Of a stretch of DNA of 64,000 nt, positions 61,728 to 64,000 are shown in pieces. The first letter of the stretch is position 1, and each line of letters opens with the position of its first letter. The position numbers were made by a program, and so were the translations under genes. The notes under the pieces were generated by a model. It did no database searches and had not been told where the DNA came from. It worked only from the letters and a program-made list of their open reading frames with translations. Origin of the DNA: an uncultured Verrucomicrobiae bacterium (GTDB lineage: Bacteria; Verrucomicrobiota; Verrucomicrobiia; Limisphaerales; AAA164-E04); contig OX638380.1 of assembly GCA_951813855.1 (NCBI GenBank), positions 3,798,876 to 3,862,875 on the forward strand, written 5' to 3'.

Positions 61728-64000
61728 ATGGATCATCCATAATTCCCTGCGCCATCGGGGAATAGTCATCGGCGCTGCCTTGCTTACGATTTGGGGAGGC
61801 TGGTGGGTCGGAAGAGATCTCAGGATCGATGTTCTTCCGGATTTAACCAAGCCGACCGTTACCTTGTTGATCGAGGCGCCAGGCTTAGCTCCCGAAGAGG
61901 TCGAATCCTGGATTACACTTCCGCTCGAGGGCACCCTGATGGGCACTTCGGGATTGACTCGGTTGCGCACGGTTTCCGACGTGTCGCTTTCCCTGGTGTT
62001 CGTGGAATTCGAATGGGGCACCGATATCTATCGAGCCCGGCAATTGGTGCAGGAACGGTTGGAAATGGTTTCGGGCGATTTGCCGCCCGGTATTCGTACC
62101 TACCTGACCCCGATCGCTTCGTTGATGGGGGAGATCGTTCTGATCGGCATGCACAGCGCTTCCGGCGAGATTTCGGCGAGGGATTTACGCACCGTCGCCG
62201 ATTGGACCGTCCGAAGACGGCTACAGGGCATTCCGGGCGTGGCGGAAGTGTTGGCGATGGGCGGGGGAGTCAAGCAGGTCCAGATTCAACCGGATCCTCA
62301 GCGCATGCGCGCCTTGGGAGTGAGTTTCTCCGAATTGCGGCATGCCGCCGAAGAGGTGGCCAGCAGTACTACGGGAGGTTTTTTTACGGCTTCTCCGCAG
62401 GAAATCATGGTTCGCAATTTGGCGATGACCGTTGAGTTGGACGAAATCGGCGCCACGGTAGTCAAACAGGAATCTGACCGGTCAATCACTGTCGGTGACG
62501 TGGCCGACGTAGTTTGGGAAATCGAACCGATGAGAGGCGACGCCGCCGTCAACGGCATACCCGGTGTGATCCTCAGCGTGACCAAGGCGCCGGGATTCGA
62601 CACGATCCGACTGACCGATTTGGTCGAACGGAAACTTGCCGAGTTGCAAACCGTCCTGCCGGAAGACGTCGAATTGACCATGTTGTTTCAGCAGGCCGAT
62701 TTCATCCGGCTCGCGATCGACAATCTCAAGGAAGTGATTCGAGACGGGGGCCTGATGGTGGTGGTCATTCTGATTCTGTTTCTCATGAGTTTGCGCTCGG
62801 CCGGCATCACGCTGTTGGCCATACCGCTTTCGTTCGCGATTACGTTTTTGGTCTTTTCCGTGATGGGCATCGGCGTCAACGCCATGACTCTCGGCGGTTT
62901 GGCGGTAACCATCGGGATGGTGGTCGACGATGCGATCGTGGATGTCGAAAACGTCAATCGGCGATTGCGCGAAAGCTTGGTTCGGGAAGCTCGCCGGTCA
63001 GGCGAGTACTTGCATGAATTATCGCTCGGGAAGCGTTATTCCTGGGATTATCCCAGCCTTTTCACGCGCCGGGAAACTATCGCCAACGCCTCTATCGAAG
63101 TCAGGAATTCGATTTTTTACGCTACGTTGTTCATCATCATGGCTTTTCTGCCGTTGTTGGGATTGCAGGGAGTGGCCGGTCGGTTGTTCACCCCGATCGC
63201 CATCGCCACGATCGTCAGCATGGGCGCCTCCTTTCTGATTTCGCTGACAGTCATTCCGGTGCTATGCTCGCTGATTCTGCATCCGAAAGTCCGTTCCAGT
63301 ATTCATGACGGATGGCTGATCAGGCTAGTTAAAGGGATCGTGAAACGCACTTGGTTGCGGTTGGCCCTGGACGCTCCTTTGGCGTTGCTTTGCGGAGTCG
63401 GCGCTTTGCTGGCCTTCGCGGTTTCCCTCTGGCCGGTTATGGGCAAGGATTTCTTACCGAAGTTTCGGGAGGAAACCGTGTTGGTAGCCATGACCGCCGC
63501 TCCCGGCACGTCGTTGCGGCAGACCGGCGAGTTGGCCGATATCGTCGATCGTTTGCTGTTGACGATTCCGGAAGTTAAATTGACGGGACGCCGCCTCGGA
63601 AGAGCCGAACGGGGGGATCATGTCGTACCGGTGTCCACGGTCGAATTCGATGTTCAATTGCATGAAAACGGTCGCCCACGTCAGGAAATTCTGGATGAGA
63701 TGCGTTCCAAATTGCGGACGATCCCCGGCACGTTTTCGGCCTTGAGCGGGCCGTTGGCGGATCGGATCGGCCATACGATCAGCGGCGTGTCGGCTCAGAT
63801 TGCGATCAAGATCTTCGGCCCGGAATTGGACGAATTGCAACGGTTGGGACAAAAAATCCAAAGTGTCGCCCGCGAAATTCCGGGATTGGAACAGGCGCGA
63901 ATCGAGCAACAGGCTCCGATATCGCAACTTCGAATCGAGATGGACCGTCAGCGGGCTCAGGCTTACGGCGTGACGGCGGGTTCGCTCAACCGGCAATTGT
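61720..64000 (+). CDS. Heavy-metal RND efflux pump (CusA/CzcA-like), N-terminal part
   Basis: 760 residues in the window, running off its end. ATG at 61720, overlapping the adaptor by eight bases. First helix LRHRGIVIGAALLTIWGGWW, then DVLPDLTKPTVTLLIEAPGLAPEEVE, LEGTLMGTSGLTRLRTVSD, the membrane segment GGLMVVVILILFLMSLRSAGI, the proton-relay helix MVVDDAIVDVENVN, PLLGLQGVAGRLFTPIAIA and the second periplasmic half with VAMTAAPGTSLRQT. The HME branch of RND pumps exports metal ions such as Cu, Ag, Zn or Co. Which ion cannot be read from the fragment. Confidence 0.95.
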   Translation, partial: MLRWIIHNSLRHRGIVIGAALLTIWGGWWVGRDLRIDVLPDLTKPTVTLLIEAPGLAPEEVESWITLPLEGTLMGTSGLTRLRTVSDVSLSLVFVEFEWGTDIYRARQLVQERLEMVSGDLPPGIRTYLTPIASLMGEIVLIGMHSASGEISARDLRTVADWTVRRRLQGIPGVAEVLAMGGGVKQVQIQPDPQRMRALGVSFSELRHAAEEVASSTTGGFFTASPQEIMVRNLAMTVELDEIGATVVKQESDRSITVGDVADVVWEIEPMRGDAAVNGIPGVILSVTKAPGFDTIRLTDLVERKLAELQTVLPEDVELTMLFQQADFIRLAIDNLKEVIRDGGLMVVVILILFLMSLRSAGITLLAIPLSFAITFLVFSVMGIGVNAMTLGGLAVTIGMVVDDAIVDVENVNRRLRESLVREARRSGEYLHELSLGKRYSWDYPSLFTRRETIANASIEVRNSIFYATLFIIMAFLPLLGLQGVAGRLFTPIAIATIVSMGASFLISLTVIPVLCSLILHPKVRSSIHDGWLIRLVKGIVKRTWLRLALDAPLALLCGVGALLAFAVSLWPVMGKDFLPKFREETVLVAMTAAPGTSLRQTGELADIVDRLLLTIPEVKLTGRRLGRAERGDHVVPVSTVEFDVQLHENGRPRQEILDEMRSKLRTIPGTFSALSGPLADRIGHTISGVSAQIAIKIFGPELDELQRLGQKIQSVAREIPGLEQARIEQQAPISQLRIEMDRQRAQAYGVTAGSLNRQL

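Overview
The window looks like chromosomal DNA of a bacterium of the Planctomycetes-Verrucomicrobia-Chlamydiae (PVC) superphylum, leaning to Verrucomicrobiota or Planctomycetota. The evidence is a DUF1501 protein paired with a very large PSD1-type cytochrome/DUF1549/DUF1553 protein, a secreted sulfatase, and several large secreted proteins of unknown function with phylum-specific features. Most of the window is GC-rich. The stretch from about 24 to 30 kb is visibly more AT-rich. No rRNA, tRNA or CRISPR array was seen.

Left part (1-20.7 kb), ordinary chromosome with some special loci. A minus-strand cluster encodes a DapA-fold aldolase/deaminase, a hydroxyproline epimerase and a FAD amino-acid oxidase, followed by the start of a sulfatase: a likely hydroxyproline-degradation operon. 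Next come the scar of an insertion sequence beside a split trypsin-like peptidase, then a two-gene unit encoding a multiheme c-type cytochrome lipoprotein and a predicted outer-membrane beta-barrel fused to its own haem-c domain. That unit looks like a porin-cytochrome conduit. Housekeeping genes follow: pyrR-pyrB, smc, a TonB/ExbB/ExbD-like trio, a 2-hydroxyacid dehydrogenase, carA, an FHA-domain membrane protein and argG.

Middle part (20.7-41.4 kb), an island of mobile elements. A 3.2-kb unit carrying two consecutive decayed IS256-type transposases occurs twice in direct orientation (21.1-24.3 and 37.0-40.3 kb), with imperfect terminal inverted repeats, and fragments of further copies lie near 30 and 32.9 kb. 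Between them are an ABC exporter whose permease is split by an IS10-like element with a perfect 9-bp target duplication, an IS630 element with one nonsense codon, an intact ISAs1-type element whose transposase is fused to a DruA-like (DUF4338) domain and is flanked by a 10-bp target duplication, a secreted protein of 14 near-identical RCC1-type repeats, and a broken IS1634 transposase. The right ends of three copies of the 3.2-kb unit each lie just upstream of a gene start.

Right part (41.4-64 kb). A minus-strand, translationally coupled operon encodes paralogous secreted or membrane proteins of unknown function. One of its genes appears split by a nonsense codon. Then come the DUF1501/PSD1 pair, a MobA-like nucleotidyltransferase, and an HtrA-like protease plus DUF3352-like secreted protein carrying the scar of a 1.1-kb tandem duplication. 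The window ends with an agmatine-deiminase-family enzyme and a CusCBA/Czc-like heavy-metal efflux operon that runs off the end.
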